Below, piece by piece: positions 1 through 7,905 of a DNA stretch of 16,978 nt. Position numbers and translations under genes: made by a program. The DNA comes from Legionellales bacterium UBA4722 (lineage in GTDB: Bacteria; Pseudomonadota; Gammaproteobacteria; DSM-16500): NCBI GenBank assembly GCA_002404295.1, contig DHJK01000002.1, positions 3,296-20,273 on the forward strand, given 5' to 3'. The notes under the pieces were generated by a model. The model had not been told where the DNA came from, searched no databases, and was given only the letters and a program-made list of their open reading frames with translations. The stretch's first letter is position 1. Each line of letters begins with the position of its first letter.

Positions 1-86
1 AGTCTTTTCAAAGCTGATTAGTAACATTGAGGTTCAAATGCAGTGTTGAAAAGACTGGGCTGCTTCGCTCTCGCTCGCAATGACGA
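1..86 (-). repeat. Dispersed inverted-repeat (MITE-like) element, copy A, cut by window edge
   Basis: The core and one arm of the same element found at 7483-7598 and 12273-12419. The inner ends AGTCTTTTCAA (1-11) and TTGAAAAGACT (46-56) pair, and the arm GCTGCTTCGCTCTCGCTCGC runs from about 59 and ends in AATGACGA at 86. The core between them is the reverse complement of the core in the other two copies (AAGCTGATTAG corresponds to CTAATCAGCTT), so this copy is inverted relative to them. The matching outer arm would lie before base 1. No coding frame is present. It is recognised by internal comparison only. Confidence 0.8.
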
Positions 87-142
87 GGATTGAGGTGCGG
101 GCACGACAAACATACTTCATTTCATAGAATAGATAATAAATG

Positions 143-172
143 TTTACAAATTTAGTTTGTGCATGTTAGGAT
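143..172 (+). promoter_or_regulatory. Candidate his operon promoter
   Basis: TTTACA (143-148) is separated by 18 bases from TAGGAT (167-172), which has a TG one base upstream (TGT-TAGGAT), the extended -10 arrangement of sigma70 promoters. Transcription would start near 179-180, about 35 bases before the leader peptide start codon, leaving room for its AAAGG ribosome site. This is the best promoter-like pair upstream of the leader. The -10 matches consensus at 4 of 6 positions, so the assignment is moderate. Confidence 0.5.
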
Positions 173-213
173 AAATTTTTACTACAACTAAAATCAATTT
201 TAAAAGGTCATAT

Positions 214-264
214 ATGAAATTTACATTCGCTAAACATCATCATTCACATCATCAGTTGAGATAG
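214..264 (+). CDS. hisL: His operon leader peptide
   Basis: A 16-codon ORF, MKFTFAKHHHSHHQLR, just upstream of hisG. Five of six consecutive codons are His (HHH-S-HH, 235-252). The ribosome site AAAGG (203-207) lies 6 bases before the ATG. In enteric bacteria the equivalent HisL peptide has a run of seven His codons; here the run is shorter and broken by one Ser. The peptide presumably has no function as a protein: translation speed through the His codons reports charged tRNA-His and sets the fold of the RNA that follows. It is followed directly by mutually exclusive hairpins and a strong terminator ahead of hisG, which makes the attenuation role very likely. Confidence 0.93.
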   Translation: MKFTFAKHHHSHHQLR

Positions 265-328
265 CCTCTACTGAAGGGAGGCTATTGCCTCCCTTGTGAG
301 TTTGGCTGATATCAAACCCCGGGTGGCA
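261..328 (+). promoter_or_regulatory. Histidine attenuator: competing hairpins
   Basis: Four segments can pair in alternative ways. A (261-268, ATAGCCTC) pairs perfectly with B (278-285, GAGGCTAT). An overlapping B (274-282, AAGGGAGGC) pairs perfectly with C (287-295, GCCTCCCTT). C (286-293) can also pair with D (321-328, GGGTGGCA) with a single T-T mismatch, enclosing a small GTTTG/CAAAC hairpin (300-304/313-317). D is the 5' side of the terminator. A overlaps the leader stop codon. A consistent reading: a ribosome finishing at the stop masks A, so B:C forms and the terminator follows; a ribosome stalled at the His codons leaves A free, A:B releases C, and C:D blocks the terminator. The pairings are seen; the switching order is inferred. 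Confidence 0.75.
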
Positions 329-350
329 AAAGCTTCCCGGGGTTTTTTTT
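314..350 (+). terminator. Intrinsic terminator of the his attenuator
   Basis: AAACCCCGGG (314-323) and CCCGGGGTTT (336-345) form a perfect 10-bp stem around a 12-base loop, followed by eight T residues (343-350). It lies 27 bases before the hisG start and after the leader peptide, so it must be read through for the operon to be expressed. Its 5' arm overlaps the proposed antiterminator segment at 321-328. Confidence 0.92.
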
Positions 351-376
351 CGGTCAAATGTTATGAGGGCAGTGAA

Positions 377-1270
377 ATGATAAATAATAGAATTCGTATT
401 GCGATACAAAAATCAGGGCGATTAAGTGAAGAATCATTCAGGTTGCTGCAGAGTTGTGGGATTTATATTAAGCCACGAAAAGAGCAGCTTTTTTGTCATA
501 GTGATAATTTTCCGCTCGATTTATTGTTGGTTCGGGATGATGATATTCCTAGTATGGTTTCAGAAGGAACATGTGATTTTGGTATTGTAGGTACCAATGT
601 ACTGCAAGAAAAATTACTACAAAGGGGCAATGATGCCAAAAATAATAATGAAATTATACAGTATTTAGGATTTGCGTCATGCAGGCTTTCAATTGCTGTT
701 CCAAAGAGTTTTGCTTATCAAGATATAACCAGTCTTAAAAAATGCCGCATCGCCACGTCTTACCCTCATTTATTGCTAGATTTTATTCAAAAAAATAACC
801 TTGATATGGAAATTACAACTTTAACTGGTTCAGTAGAAATTGCACCGCGTCTTGGTATTGCGGATGGGATTTGTGATCTTGTGTCAACAGGTGGAACATT
901 AGAAGCAAATAATCTGCGTGAGGTAGAAACTGTATTCAAAAGCCAAGCAGTTCTTATTAAATCACCTAAGCAATTATCAGAAGAAAAACAAAAAATAGCG
1001 AAGCTTTTTCAAAATAGAGTGGAAGGGTCGGAGCTTGCTAATGGAAGCAAATATATCATGCTCCACGCGCCCAAATCGGCGCTATCATTGATAGTAACCT
1101 TGTTGCCAGGTGCTGAACGTCCTACGGTACTAGAACTTCAAGGAGATACAACGAAAGTTGCGATTCATGCGCTTTGTCGAGAAAGCATTTTTTGGGAAAC
1201 GATGGAAAAGTTAAAAATGGCTGGAGCTAGTTCAATACTTGTTTTGCCTGTAGAAAAAATGATGAATTGA
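377..1270 (+). CDS. hisG: ATP phosphoribosyltransferase
   Basis: First enzyme of histidine biosynthesis: condenses ATP with PRPP to phosphoribosyl-ATP, cytoplasmic. The 297-residue product is the long-form HisG with a C-terminal regulatory domain, close to the 299 residues of the E. coli enzyme. The N-terminus MINNRIRIAIQKSGRLSEES matches the family start. Further landmarks are RIATSYPHLL, the PRPP-binding stretch around DLVSTGGTLEANNLREVE, and the C-terminal segment LPGAERPT...FWETMEKLK...SSILVLPVEKM. The start at 377 is chosen because GAGGG (365-369) lies 7 bases upstream; the frame is open back to a GTG at 296, but that would translate the attenuator terminator. The long form is normally feedback-inhibited by histidine, adding to the transcriptional attenuation upstream. 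The stop is 11 bases before the hisD start. Confidence 0.97.
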   Translation: MINNRIRIAIQKSGRLSEESFRLLQSCGIYIKPRKEQLFCHSDNFPLDLLLVRDDDIPSMVSEGTCDFGIVGTNVLQEKLLQRGNDAKNNNEIIQYLGFASCRLSIAVPKSFAYQDITSLKKCRIATSYPHLLLDFIQKNNLDMEITTLTGSVEIAPRLGIADGICDLVSTGGTLEANNLREVETVFKSQAVLIKSPKQLSEEKQKIAKLFQNRVEGSELANGSKYIMLHAPKSALSLIVTLLPGAERPTVLELQGDTTKVAIHALCRESIFWETMEKLKMAGASSILVLPVEKMMN

Positions 1271-1281
1271 GGATTTTTAAA

Positions 1282-2592
1282 ATGCTAACGCCTATTATTT
1301 GGAACAAATTGTTAAAAGAACAGCAATATAAATTGCTGCAACGACCGCTCAGAGAAAGAGGGAATGATTTTGCTGGGAAAGTTCAAGAAATTATCAATAG
1401 TGTTCGATCTCAAGGGGATGCTGCATGTAAGCAGATGACCAAGACGTTTGATGGCGTTGATCTGACTACTTTTGAAGTGCAGGAAGAGGAATTTGAAAAT
1501 GCGCACAAAAAAGTGAGTGATACATCACGGCAAGCGATCTTGAGGGTCATTGATCAACTGAATGCATTTCACTCGCCACAAATATTGAAAAATATTAAAG
1601 TAGAAACATCGAAAGGTATCATCTGTGAGAGTCAATCAAGACCTATTCAGCGCGTAGGGCTTTATATTCCTGGCGGTAGTGCGCCACTTGTTTCAACGGT
1701 ATTAATGCTGGGCGTGCCTGCGAAGCTCGCTAATTGTCCTATTCGTATCATGTGCTCACCACCCAGGCAAGAAGGTAGCATTGACCCAACTATTTTGGTT
1801 GCAGCAGAGCTGTGTGGCATTAAAAAAGTATACAAATTAGGTGGCGCACAGGCGATTGCAGCAATGGCGTATGGAACAGATTCGATACCGAAAGTAGATA
1901 AAATATTTGGACCAGGAAATGCATGGGTGACTCAAGCAAAAATGCTTATTTGCCAAGACGCTGCCGGTGCAATTTATGATTTACCGGCAGGGCCTTCCGA
2001 AGTTATAGTGATTGCCGATCATAGTGCCAACCCAGAATTTATTGCCGCAGATTTATTATCACAAGCAGAACATGGCAGTGACTCGCAAGTCATGCTTATT
2101 TGTACTGATATTGATTTATCTATCAAAGTAAGCAATGCGATAGAGCGCCAAATTAAAGATCTATCAAGGCGATCAATTGCAGAGTCAGCATTGAAAAACA
2201 GTTATTTAATTATCGTAGATAGCGTGTTAGATGCAATCGATATCGCAAACGAATATGCACCAGAGCACTTAATCATTCAGGTCGATGAACCAAGACGCTA
2301 TTTAGAGAAAATTCAAAATGCAGGTTCGGTCTTTTTAGGTCCCTGGTCGCCAGAATCAGCGGGTGATTACGCCAGCGGAACGAATCACGTGCTACCCACC
2401 TATGGCTTTGCAAAAAGTTTAAGTGGTTTGTCTGTGCGCGATTTTATGAAATCAATAACCATTCAAGAGCTCACTAAGGATGGATTGACTGATATTGCAG
2501 ACACCATTAGAGAGCTTGCAACAATAGAAGGGTTAGATGCACACAAGAAAGCAGTTGATATCAGGCTTGGAGGAAATACAAATGCAGAATGA
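1282..2592 (+). CDS. hisD: Histidinol dehydrogenase
   Basis: Zn-dependent enzyme that oxidises L-histidinol to L-histidine in two NAD-linked steps, the end of the pathway. The product is 436 residues (E. coli 434). Zinc ligands by alignment with the family are Gln261 and His264 (SQAEHGSDSQ), Asp362 (SAGDYASGTNH) and His421 (GLDAHKK). The catalytic pair is Glu328-His329 (YAPEHLI). The signature FGPGNAWVTQAK is at 209-220. The ATG at 1282 is preceded by GAGGA (1269-1273) with 8 bases spacing; an in-frame TTG at 1267 overlapping the hisG stop would add only five residues and lacks a ribosome site. Its last 11 bases overlap hisC, so the two are probably translationally coupled. All active-site residues are present. 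Confidence 0.97.
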   Translation: MLTPIIWNKLLKEQQYKLLQRPLRERGNDFAGKVQEIINSVRSQGDAACKQMTKTFDGVDLTTFEVQEEEFENAHKKVSDTSRQAILRVIDQLNAFHSPQILKNIKVETSKGIICESQSRPIQRVGLYIPGGSAPLVSTVLMLGVPAKLANCPIRIMCSPPRQEGSIDPTILVAAELCGIKKVYKLGGAQAIAAMAYGTDSIPKVDKIFGPGNAWVTQAKMLICQDAAGAIYDLPAGPSEVIVIADHSANPEFIAADLLSQAEHGSDSQVMLICTDIDLSIKVSNAIERQIKDLSRRSIAESALKNSYLIIVDSVLDAIDIANEYAPEHLIIQVDEPRRYLEKIQNAGSVFLGPWSPESAGDYASGTNHVLPTYGFAKSLSGLSVRDFMKSITIQELTKDGLTDIADTIRELATIEGLDAHKKAVDIRLGGNTNAE

Positions 2593-3625
2593 ATTATTAG
2601 CATTAGCACGACCAGAGATTGTTGCCATGAGCGCTTATCGCTCAGCAAGAAGCGAAGTAGCCAAAGGTATTGTCTGGTTAGATGCGAATGAAAATCCTTG
2701 GAGTGATGGGTTGTATAATCGATATCCCGAACCCCAGCCCTATTCGTTAGTCTCTGATTTAGCGACTCTCTATGGCCTCAAGCCGGATCAGCTACTTGTA
2801 ACAAGAGGGAGTGATGAAGGAATTGATTTGTTGGTGCGGCTCTTTTGTCGTGCGGGACAAGATCAAATCCTGATTTGCCCTCCTACCTATGGGATGTATA
2901 AAGTAGCTGCGACTATACAAGGCGCTGCCATTGTTGAAGTGCCATTGCTGAAAGAACAGGGTTTTGCCTTAAATTTAGCAAAGATGTTAGAAATTTGGCA
3001 GCCAGGCATAAAATTAGTTTTTTTATGTTCGCCAAACAACCCTACGGGTAACTTGCTAGCGGTGCCCGATGTTTTGTCACTTTGCAAAAAATTAAATAAT
3101 AAATCGATCATTATAGTTGATGAGGCTTATGTTGAATTTTCAGCGAGCGACAGTTTGATAAAATATCTTGATGATTATCCAAATCTTGTTGTATTGCGTA
3201 CGTTATCAAAGGCATATGGTTTGGCTGGGATACGATGTGGTGTGACGGTGGCAAATCCAGAGATTATTCAGCTTCTTAAAAAAATTATTGCTCCCTATCC
3301 CATTCCAGAACCCATTGTGAATATTGCATCAAATCAATTAAGTCTAAATTTAATAGAAGACCAAATAAAAATAATTTATCAAGAAAGAGATAGATTGTTT
3401 GGTTTTATATCAAATTTACCTTTTGTTAAAAAAGTATGGAAAAGTAATGCTAATTTTCTATTGTTTGAGGTGTCAAGCTCAAAAAAGGTGATGGATATTT
3501 GCTTAAATAACGGCATCGTACTTCGTGATAGAAGTAGTGAGTACAATTTAAATAATTGTATACGAGTCACGATTGGTTCGCCTGTTGAAAATACATTTTT
3601 TATGGAGGTATTAAGTCGTGTCTAA
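2582..3625 (+). CDS. hisC: Histidinol-phosphate aminotransferase
   Basis: PLP enzyme converting imidazole-acetol phosphate plus glutamate to histidinol phosphate. The 347-residue product is slightly shorter than the E. coli enzyme (356) and has the fold type I aminotransferase landmarks: LDANENPW near residue 34, SPNNPTGN (150-157), IIIVDEAYVEF with Asp180 contacting the PLP ring nitrogen, and the Schiff-base Lys210 in RTLSKAYGLAGIRCG. The start at 2582 is set by GGAGG (2569-2573), 8 bases upstream; it lies inside the end of hisD (11-base overlap). The gene ends in an 8-base overlap with the GTG start of hisB. Substrate is inferred from sequence and operon position. Confidence 0.96.
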   Translation: MQNELLALARPEIVAMSAYRSARSEVAKGIVWLDANENPWSDGLYNRYPEPQPYSLVSDLATLYGLKPDQLLVTRGSDEGIDLLVRLFCRAGQDQILICPPTYGMYKVAATIQGAAIVEVPLLKEQGFALNLAKMLEIWQPGIKLVFLCSPNNPTGNLLAVPDVLSLCKKLNNKSIIIVDEAYVEFSASDSLIKYLDDYPNLVVLRTLSKAYGLAGIRCGVTVANPEIIQLLKKIIAPYPIPEPIVNIASNQLSLNLIEDQIKIIYQERDRLFGFISNLPFVKKVWKSNANFLLFEVSSSKKVMDICLNNGIVLRDRSSEYNLNNCIRVTIGSPVENTFFMEVLSRV

Positions 3626-4679
3626 AAAAATACTATTTATAGATAGAGATGGTACGTTGATTGATGAGCCTGTTGATAAACAGGTAGATAGCTTGTGTAA
3701 GGTTAGATTTAAGAGAAATGTTATTCCTGCTTTGCTTATGTTAAAACAAGCAGGTTATGCTCTCGTGATGATAAGTAATCAGGATGGTATGGGCACAAGT
3801 TCTTTTGCAAAAAATGATTTTGAGGGCCCGCAAAATTTGTTGATACATATTTTTCAAACACAAGGCTTATTTTTTGATGCTATTCTTATTTGCCCGCATT
3901 TTGAAAGTGACAATTGTTCATGTCGGAAACCGCGTTTGGGGCTGGTTATGAATTACTTAAGTGGCGGAAAAATGGATTTTGAGCAATCATATGTGATTGG
4001 CGATAGAGAAACAGACATTCAATTGGCAGAAAACATGGGTATAAAATCTATTTTATATAATGATGAGAAGGACTGGCTTGAAATGGCAAGAGAGCTCGTA
4101 ACACAACCCCGCAGATTTAAGTTAAATCGCGTTACATCTGAAACCCATATCCATGTCGCTGTTGATTTAGATCAATCTCGCTCGATTCAAGTGAATACAG
4201 GTATCGGGTTTTTCGATCATATGCTTGAGCAATTAGCTAAGCATGGAGGCTTTGGTCTAGTGTTAAATGTCAATGGCGATTTAGTCATCGATGAACATCA
4301 CACCGTTGAAGATACAGCTCTTGCGTTAGGTGAGGCATTGCGACAGGCATTAGGCGATAAGCTCGGCATAAATCGCTATGGATTTTTGTTGCCTATGGAT
4401 GAGTCACTCGCCACAATCGCGATTGATCTAAGCGGGAGAAGTTTTTTTGTGTTTGAAGGTGAATTCGAAAGAGAAATAGTCGGTTCATTACCTACTGAGC
4501 TGATTTCACATTTTTTTAGATCGCTCTCTGAAAGTTTAGGTGCGGCTATTCATATTAAGGTCGCAGGGGACAATGCGCATCATATGATTGAAAGTATTTT
4601 TAAAGGGGTGGGGCGCACATTGCGACAAGCTATCTATAAGCAAGGGTATGATTTGCCAACGACGAAAGGTGTCTTATGA
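3618..4679 (+). CDS. hisB: Bifunctional histidinol-phosphatase / imidazoleglycerol-phosphate dehydratase
   Basis: Two enzymes in one 353-residue chain (E. coli 355). Residues about 1-163 are a HAD phosphatase: nucleophile Asp9 and general acid Asp11 in FIDRDGTLID, a zinc site C92-x-H94...C100-x-C102 (CPHFESDNCSC), and GDRETD (128-133). Residues about 166-353 are the dehydratase, with the Mn-binding repeats FDHMLEQLAKHGG and DEHHTVED in the first half and SHFFRSLSE and DNAHHMIESIFKG in the second. It removes water from imidazoleglycerol phosphate and later dephosphorylates histidinol phosphate. The start is GTG, preceded by GGAGG (3604-3608) at 9 bases. The fused form is characteristic of the gammaproteobacterial operon; many other bacteria have separate proteins. 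It ends in an ATGA overlap with hisH. Confidence 0.97.
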   Translation: MSKKILFIDRDGTLIDEPVDKQVDSLCKVRFKRNVIPALLMLKQAGYALVMISNQDGMGTSSFAKNDFEGPQNLLIHIFQTQGLFFDAILICPHFESDNCSCRKPRLGLVMNYLSGGKMDFEQSYVIGDRETDIQLAENMGIKSILYNDEKDWLEMARELVTQPRRFKLNRVTSETHIHVAVDLDQSRSIQVNTGIGFFDHMLEQLAKHGGFGLVLNVNGDLVIDEHHTVEDTALALGEALRQALGDKLGINRYGFLLPMDESLATIAIDLSGRSFFVFEGEFEREIVGSLPTELISHFFRSLSESLGAAIHIKVAGDNAHHMIESIFKGVGRTLRQAIYKQGYDLPTTKGVL

Positions 4680-5266
4680 TTACGATCATCGATAGCGGCG
4701 GTGCAAATATTGCGTCCATTCAATTTGCTTTTGAACGGTTAGGTGTGAGCGCTGAATTGAGCGATGATGCTGACACTATCAAGAAATCCAGCCATATCAT
4801 TCTTCCTGGTGTTGGGTCAGCGGGGAGCGCGATGAAACGTTTGAAAGATCTTTCCTTGATCGAGGTAATACGTTCATTGACTCAACCCGTGTTGGGTATT
4901 TGTTTGGGTATGCAGCTATTATTCGACTTTTCTGAGGAAGATAATATTGAGTGCCTAGGTTTGATTTCAGGAAAAGTACTCAAAATATCTTCAAATGATA
5001 AGAAGTTGATTGTGCCGCATATGGGGTGGAATAGCTTAAATATTACCGATTGCAAATGGATTATGAAAAATGTACCTCACTTGTCTTATGCATACTTTAT
5101 TCATAGTTATGCTGCACCCGTTGGAAAGTCCACTTCAGTCATGACTTGTTATGGTGAAAATTTTTCAGCAGCTGTGCGACAGAATAATTTTTATGGTACA
5201 CAGTTTCACCCAGAGCGATCCAGTGTGATTGGTTCGCTCATCTTAAAGAATTTTTTGGAGTTATAA
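4676..5266 (+). CDS. hisH: Imidazole glycerol phosphate synthase, glutaminase subunit
   Basis: Class I glutamine amidotransferase subunit that makes ammonia from glutamine and channels it to HisF. The product is 196 residues, the usual length. The oxyanion-loop region ILPGVGSAGSAM is at 42-53, the nucleophile is Cys76 in GICLGMQ, and the remaining triad is His178 and Glu180 in QFHPERS. The ATG overlaps the hisB stop as ATGA (4676-4679), so coupled translation is likely. hisA follows after a single base. The partner hisF lies two genes downstream, as in the standard operon. Confidence 0.96.
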   Translation: MITIIDSGGANIASIQFAFERLGVSAELSDDADTIKKSSHIILPGVGSAGSAMKRLKDLSLIEVIRSLTQPVLGICLGMQLLFDFSEEDNIECLGLISGKVLKISSNDKKLIVPHMGWNSLNITDCKWIMKNVPHLSYAYFIHSYAAPVGKSTSVMTCYGENFSAAVRQNNFYGTQFHPERSSVIGSLILKNFLEL

Positions 5267-5267
5267 T

Positions 5268-5996
5268 ATGAATATTTATCCAGCTATTGATCTTAGACAT
5301 GGTCAATGTGTGCGTCTTTATCAAGGAAACTATCAGCGCGAGACTATTTATAACGATGACCCATTTTCGGTTGCGAAACAATTTGTTTCTGATGGTGCAA
5401 TCTGGTTACACATCGTTGATTTAGATGGAGCAAAAGACCATGAGAAGAATCAAGCTTCATTGATTGCAGAGCTTATAAAAGCGAATAATGTCAAAGTACA
5501 AACTGGCGGTGGTATACGCGCTCAGTCTCAAATTGCAAATTTATTAGAGCAAGGTGCTGAGCGCGTTATCATTGGCAGTATGGCTGTAAAGAAGCGAAAG
5601 GAAGTTTCTGAATGGTTTAAATACTTTGGTGCTGAGCGACTGGTATTAGCTTTAGATGTTATTGTCAATGCAAATAAACAACCTATGGTTTCTGTCAATG
5701 CATGGCAAAATATAAGCGAGTATTCGCTTTATGATTTAATTGATTTTTATCAAACAGTGGGTTTAACACATCTTTTATGTACCAATATTGCATTAGACGG
5801 CACGTTAAATGGCCCTGATTATGGGCTATATGATGCAATAATAGAAAGATATCCATTTCTCATGTTGCAAGCGTCGGGCGGTATTCAATCGTTGTTAGAT
5901 ATTACAATGTTAAATGAAAAACGGTTAGATGGTGCAATCATCGGTCGTGCTCTCTATGAAAAGAAATTTACTTTGCGTGAGGTGTTTTCATGCTAG
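5268..5996 (+). CDS. hisA: Phosphoribosylformimino-AICAR-phosphate (ProFAR) isomerase
   Basis: TIM-barrel enzyme that opens the ribose of ProFAR by an Amadori rearrangement to give PRFAR, the substrate of HisF. The product is 242 residues (E. coli 245). Catalytic aspartates are Asp8 (YPAIDLRHG) and Asp130 (LVLALDV) by alignment with the family. Phosphate-binding glycines are seen in QTGGGIR and in QASGGIQS near the C-terminus. TTGGAG (5255-5260) lies 7 bases before the ATG. It is one base from hisH and overlaps hisF by 7 bases. It shares the half-barrel ancestry of HisF, but the residue pattern and shorter length separate the two. Confidence 0.96.
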   Translation: MNIYPAIDLRHGQCVRLYQGNYQRETIYNDDPFSVAKQFVSDGAIWLHIVDLDGAKDHEKNQASLIAELIKANNVKVQTGGGIRAQSQIANLLEQGAERVIIGSMAVKKRKEVSEWFKYFGAERLVLALDVIVNANKQPMVSVNAWQNISEYSLYDLIDFYQTVGLTHLLCTNIALDGTLNGPDYGLYDAIIERYPFLMLQASGGIQSLLDITMLNEKRLDGAIIGRALYEKKFTLREVFSC

Positions 5997-6757
5997 CGAA
6001 ACGTATCATTCCGTGTTTGGATGTAAAGAATGGGGTCGTAGTCAAAGGTGTTCAATTTAAAAATCACCAAATCATGGGTGATATTTTGAAATATGCGCTA
6101 TATTATCGTGATGCAGGTGCTGATGAGTTGGTTTTTTACGATATCACAGCGAGTAGTGATGGGCGTATCGTTGATAAGCAATGGATATCTAAAGTCGCAC
6201 AGATTTTAGATATTCCATTTTCAGTTGCCGGTGGTATTCGTTCAATCAATGACGCCAGAGTTATTCTAAATGCGGGTGCAGATAAAATTTCAATTAATTC
6301 ACCTGCATTAGAAAACCCACAACTCATTAACGATTTGACCCGTGAGTTTGGTAGTCAATGTGTGGTTATAGGCATTGATAGCCATGAAGACAATGGCGAT
6401 TATTATGTTTACCAATATACCGGCGATATTAAAAAAACGCGTGCTACTGCGAGGCGAACGGAAGATTGGGTGATAGAGGTTCAAAACTTAGGTGCCGGTG
6501 AAATCGTTTTAAATTGTATGAATCAAGATGGTGTTAAAAATGGATATGATATTCAGCAGCTTGCAAAAATAAGAAAACTTGTGCATATCCCATTGATTGC
6601 ATCGGGTGGTGCTGGAATGAATTCACATTTTAATGCTGTTTTTAAAAATACAAATGTGGATGGTGCGTTAGCGGCAAGTGTGTTTCACAATAATGCTATT
6701 CAAATTGGCGAGTTAAAAAAATATTTACGATCAGAAAATATTGAGGTTCGAATATGA
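5990..6757 (+). CDS. hisF: Imidazole glycerol phosphate synthase, cyclase subunit
   Basis: Takes ammonia from HisH and PRFAR and produces imidazoleglycerol phosphate plus AICAR, the latter returning to purine synthesis. The TIM barrel has 255 residues (E. coli 258). The catalytic acid and base are Asp11 (RIIPCLDVKNG) and Asp130 (VVIGIDS). The phosphate-binding loops are SVAGGIRS and IASGGAGM. GAGG (5979-5982) precedes the ATG by 7 bases. It overlaps hisA by 7 bases and shares an ATGA junction with hisI. Confidence 0.97.
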   Translation: MLAKRIIPCLDVKNGVVVKGVQFKNHQIMGDILKYALYYRDAGADELVFYDITASSDGRIVDKQWISKVAQILDIPFSVAGGIRSINDARVILNAGADKISINSPALENPQLINDLTREFGSQCVVIGIDSHEDNGDYYVYQYTGDIKKTRATARRTEDWVIEVQNLGAGEIVLNCMNQDGVKNGYDIQQLAKIRKLVHIPLIASGGAGMNSHFNAVFKNTNVDGALAASVFHNNAIQIGELKKYLRSENIEVRI

Positions 6758-7371
6758 TAAATGATAAGATTGAAGTTGAAGCATTAAATTGGGATAAGGT
6801 AAATGGTTTAATCCCTGCTATTATCCAAGATTTTTCTACGATGCAAGTGCTGATGATGGGTTATATGAATCAAGAGGCTTTCATAAAATCCATTGAAACT
6901 GGAAAAGTCACTTTCTATAGTCGAACAAAAAAGCGTTTGTGGACTAAAGGGGAGGCATCCGGCAATGATTTGACACTTGTTAACATGATACCTGATTGTG
7001 ATAATGACACTTTATTAGTATTTGTAAAGCCCAGCGGCCCTTCTTGTCATTTAAATAATCGTAGTTGTTTTGGAATAAGTGATGCGCCTGGTTTAGGTAT
7101 GCTAGCTAAATTAGAGGCTATCATTGAACAGCGTTATCAAGAGCGACCCATGAATAGCTATGTCACAACACTTTTCGAAGAAGGGGTTCGTCGCATTGCA
7201 CAAAAGGTAGGTGAGGAAGGTGTTGAGCTTGCTTTAGCAGGTGTTGTGGGTTCCAGAGAGGATATTAAAAACGAAGCCGCTGATTTGTTATTTCACTTAC
7301 TGATGCTATTAAGAGAGTGCCGCATCGATCTAGTAGAGGTGATGCAGGTGCTGAATCGACGGGCGGGCTAG
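6754..7371 (+). CDS. hisI: Bifunctional phosphoribosyl-AMP cyclohydrolase / phosphoribosyl-ATP pyrophosphohydrolase
   Basis: Fused HisIE of 205 residues (E. coli 203) performing steps two and three of the pathway. Residues about 12-108 are the cyclohydrolase: VLMMGYMNQEA, FYSRTKKRLWTKGE and the metal-binding cluster around DCDND (81-85), Cys98 and Cys105. Residues about 115-205 are the pyrophosphohydrolase, an all-helical MazG-like domain with the acidic motif KVGEEGVELALA (151-162) and NEAADLLFHLL (173-183). The PRA-PH step runs first although its domain is second. The ATG overlaps the hisF stop. It is the last gene of the operon; a repeat element follows 111 bases later and no strong T-tailed terminator is seen between. 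Confidence 0.97.
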   Translation: MINDKIEVEALNWDKVNGLIPAIIQDFSTMQVLMMGYMNQEAFIKSIETGKVTFYSRTKKRLWTKGEASGNDLTLVNMIPDCDNDTLLVFVKPSGPSCHLNNRSCFGISDAPGLGMLAKLEAIIEQRYQERPMNSYVTTLFEEGVRRIAQKVGEEGVELALAGVVGSREDIKNEAADLLFHLLMLLRECRIDLVEVMQVLNRRAG

Positions 7372-7482
7372 AAGACCCCTCGCGGGGAATAAGGCCCAGC
7401 TTACATTAATCTTGCCATATCGTTTTTAACAGACTTATCATCTTTTTAAGTCGCCAAAAAGAAATAGAGTGACACCTCCACC

Positions 7483-7598
7483 ATTGTCATTGCGAGCGTG
7501 AGCGAAGCAACCTAGTCTTTAAACGCTGCTTTTGAGCCTCAATGGTTCTAATCAGCTTTGAAAAAATAGGTTGCTTCGCTCGCGCTCGCAATGACAAT
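7483..7598 (+). repeat. Dispersed inverted-repeat (MITE-like) element, copy B
   Basis: A 32-base arm at 7483-7514 (ATTGTCATTGCGAGCG...) is matched by its reverse complement at 7567-7598 with one difference. The 52-base core contains GCTGCTTTTGAGCCTCAATG and CTAATCAGCTTT, shared with copy D. There is no coding capacity. It would form a long hairpin in RNA or DNA and, being just downstream of the his operon, could limit read-through or stabilise the transcript end; that is inference. Confidence 0.88.
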
Positions 7599-7656
7599 AA
7601 TAAAGTACCAAATGATACATCACTTTCCTTAAGGAAATCTTAAAGCGACCCTAAAA

Positions 7657-7905
7657 TCACCCCTTAAATTTGTTCATTAAATGCACTAATGTATCTGCTG
7701 CCTTTTCAAGCATAGGATTATAACTGCTCACTCCCACCGCCACCAGCTAATTCATGTCCTTTTAAATGCATTAACCTTGTTTTTTTGGCTTTTTCTAAAA
7801 AAAGAGTCGTTAATTCATCGGTTTTTAAGTTAAAACGCCAGACGCTAGATTTATAACTTGAATCGATATACTCACTTAACAAATTTGCGATTGTTTTATA
7901 ACATT
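7657..7905 (-). pseudogene. serC: Phosphoserine aminotransferase C-terminal remnant, frameshifted
   Basis: On the - strand, one frame from about 7905 reads IANLLSEYIDSSYKSS, then VWRFNLKTDELTTLFLEKAK, then HLKGHELAGG, and stops at 7718-7720. A second frame continues as VSSYNPMLEKAADTLVHLMN and ends at the stop 7657-7659. In order these match the SerC C-terminus as I know it: the 'LLYDYIDAS' helix, 'MNVxFxL', 'FLxEAxxxGLxxLKGHRxxGG', 'RASxYNAM' and a final helix. The reading shifts frame between about 7725 and 7740, and the stretch corresponding to 'FYRNPVxxxxRS' is shortened. The upstream two-thirds of the gene is absent from the window. A functional product is not possible from this piece. 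A complete serC may exist elsewhere in the genome. Confidence 0.8.

Noticed and set aside
296..376. 27-codon N-terminal extension of hisG from a GTG start
   Set aside because: It would translate through the attenuator terminator, has no family similarity, and the ATG at 377 has a good ribosome site and the canonical HisG N-terminus.
1267..1281. TTG start for hisD overlapping the hisG stop
   Set aside because: No ribosome site at the right distance; GAGGA sits correctly for the ATG at 1282.
7376..7387. CCCC-TCGC-GGGG hairpin as the his operon terminator
   Set aside because: Only four pairs and no T-run follows; not convincing as an intrinsic terminator.
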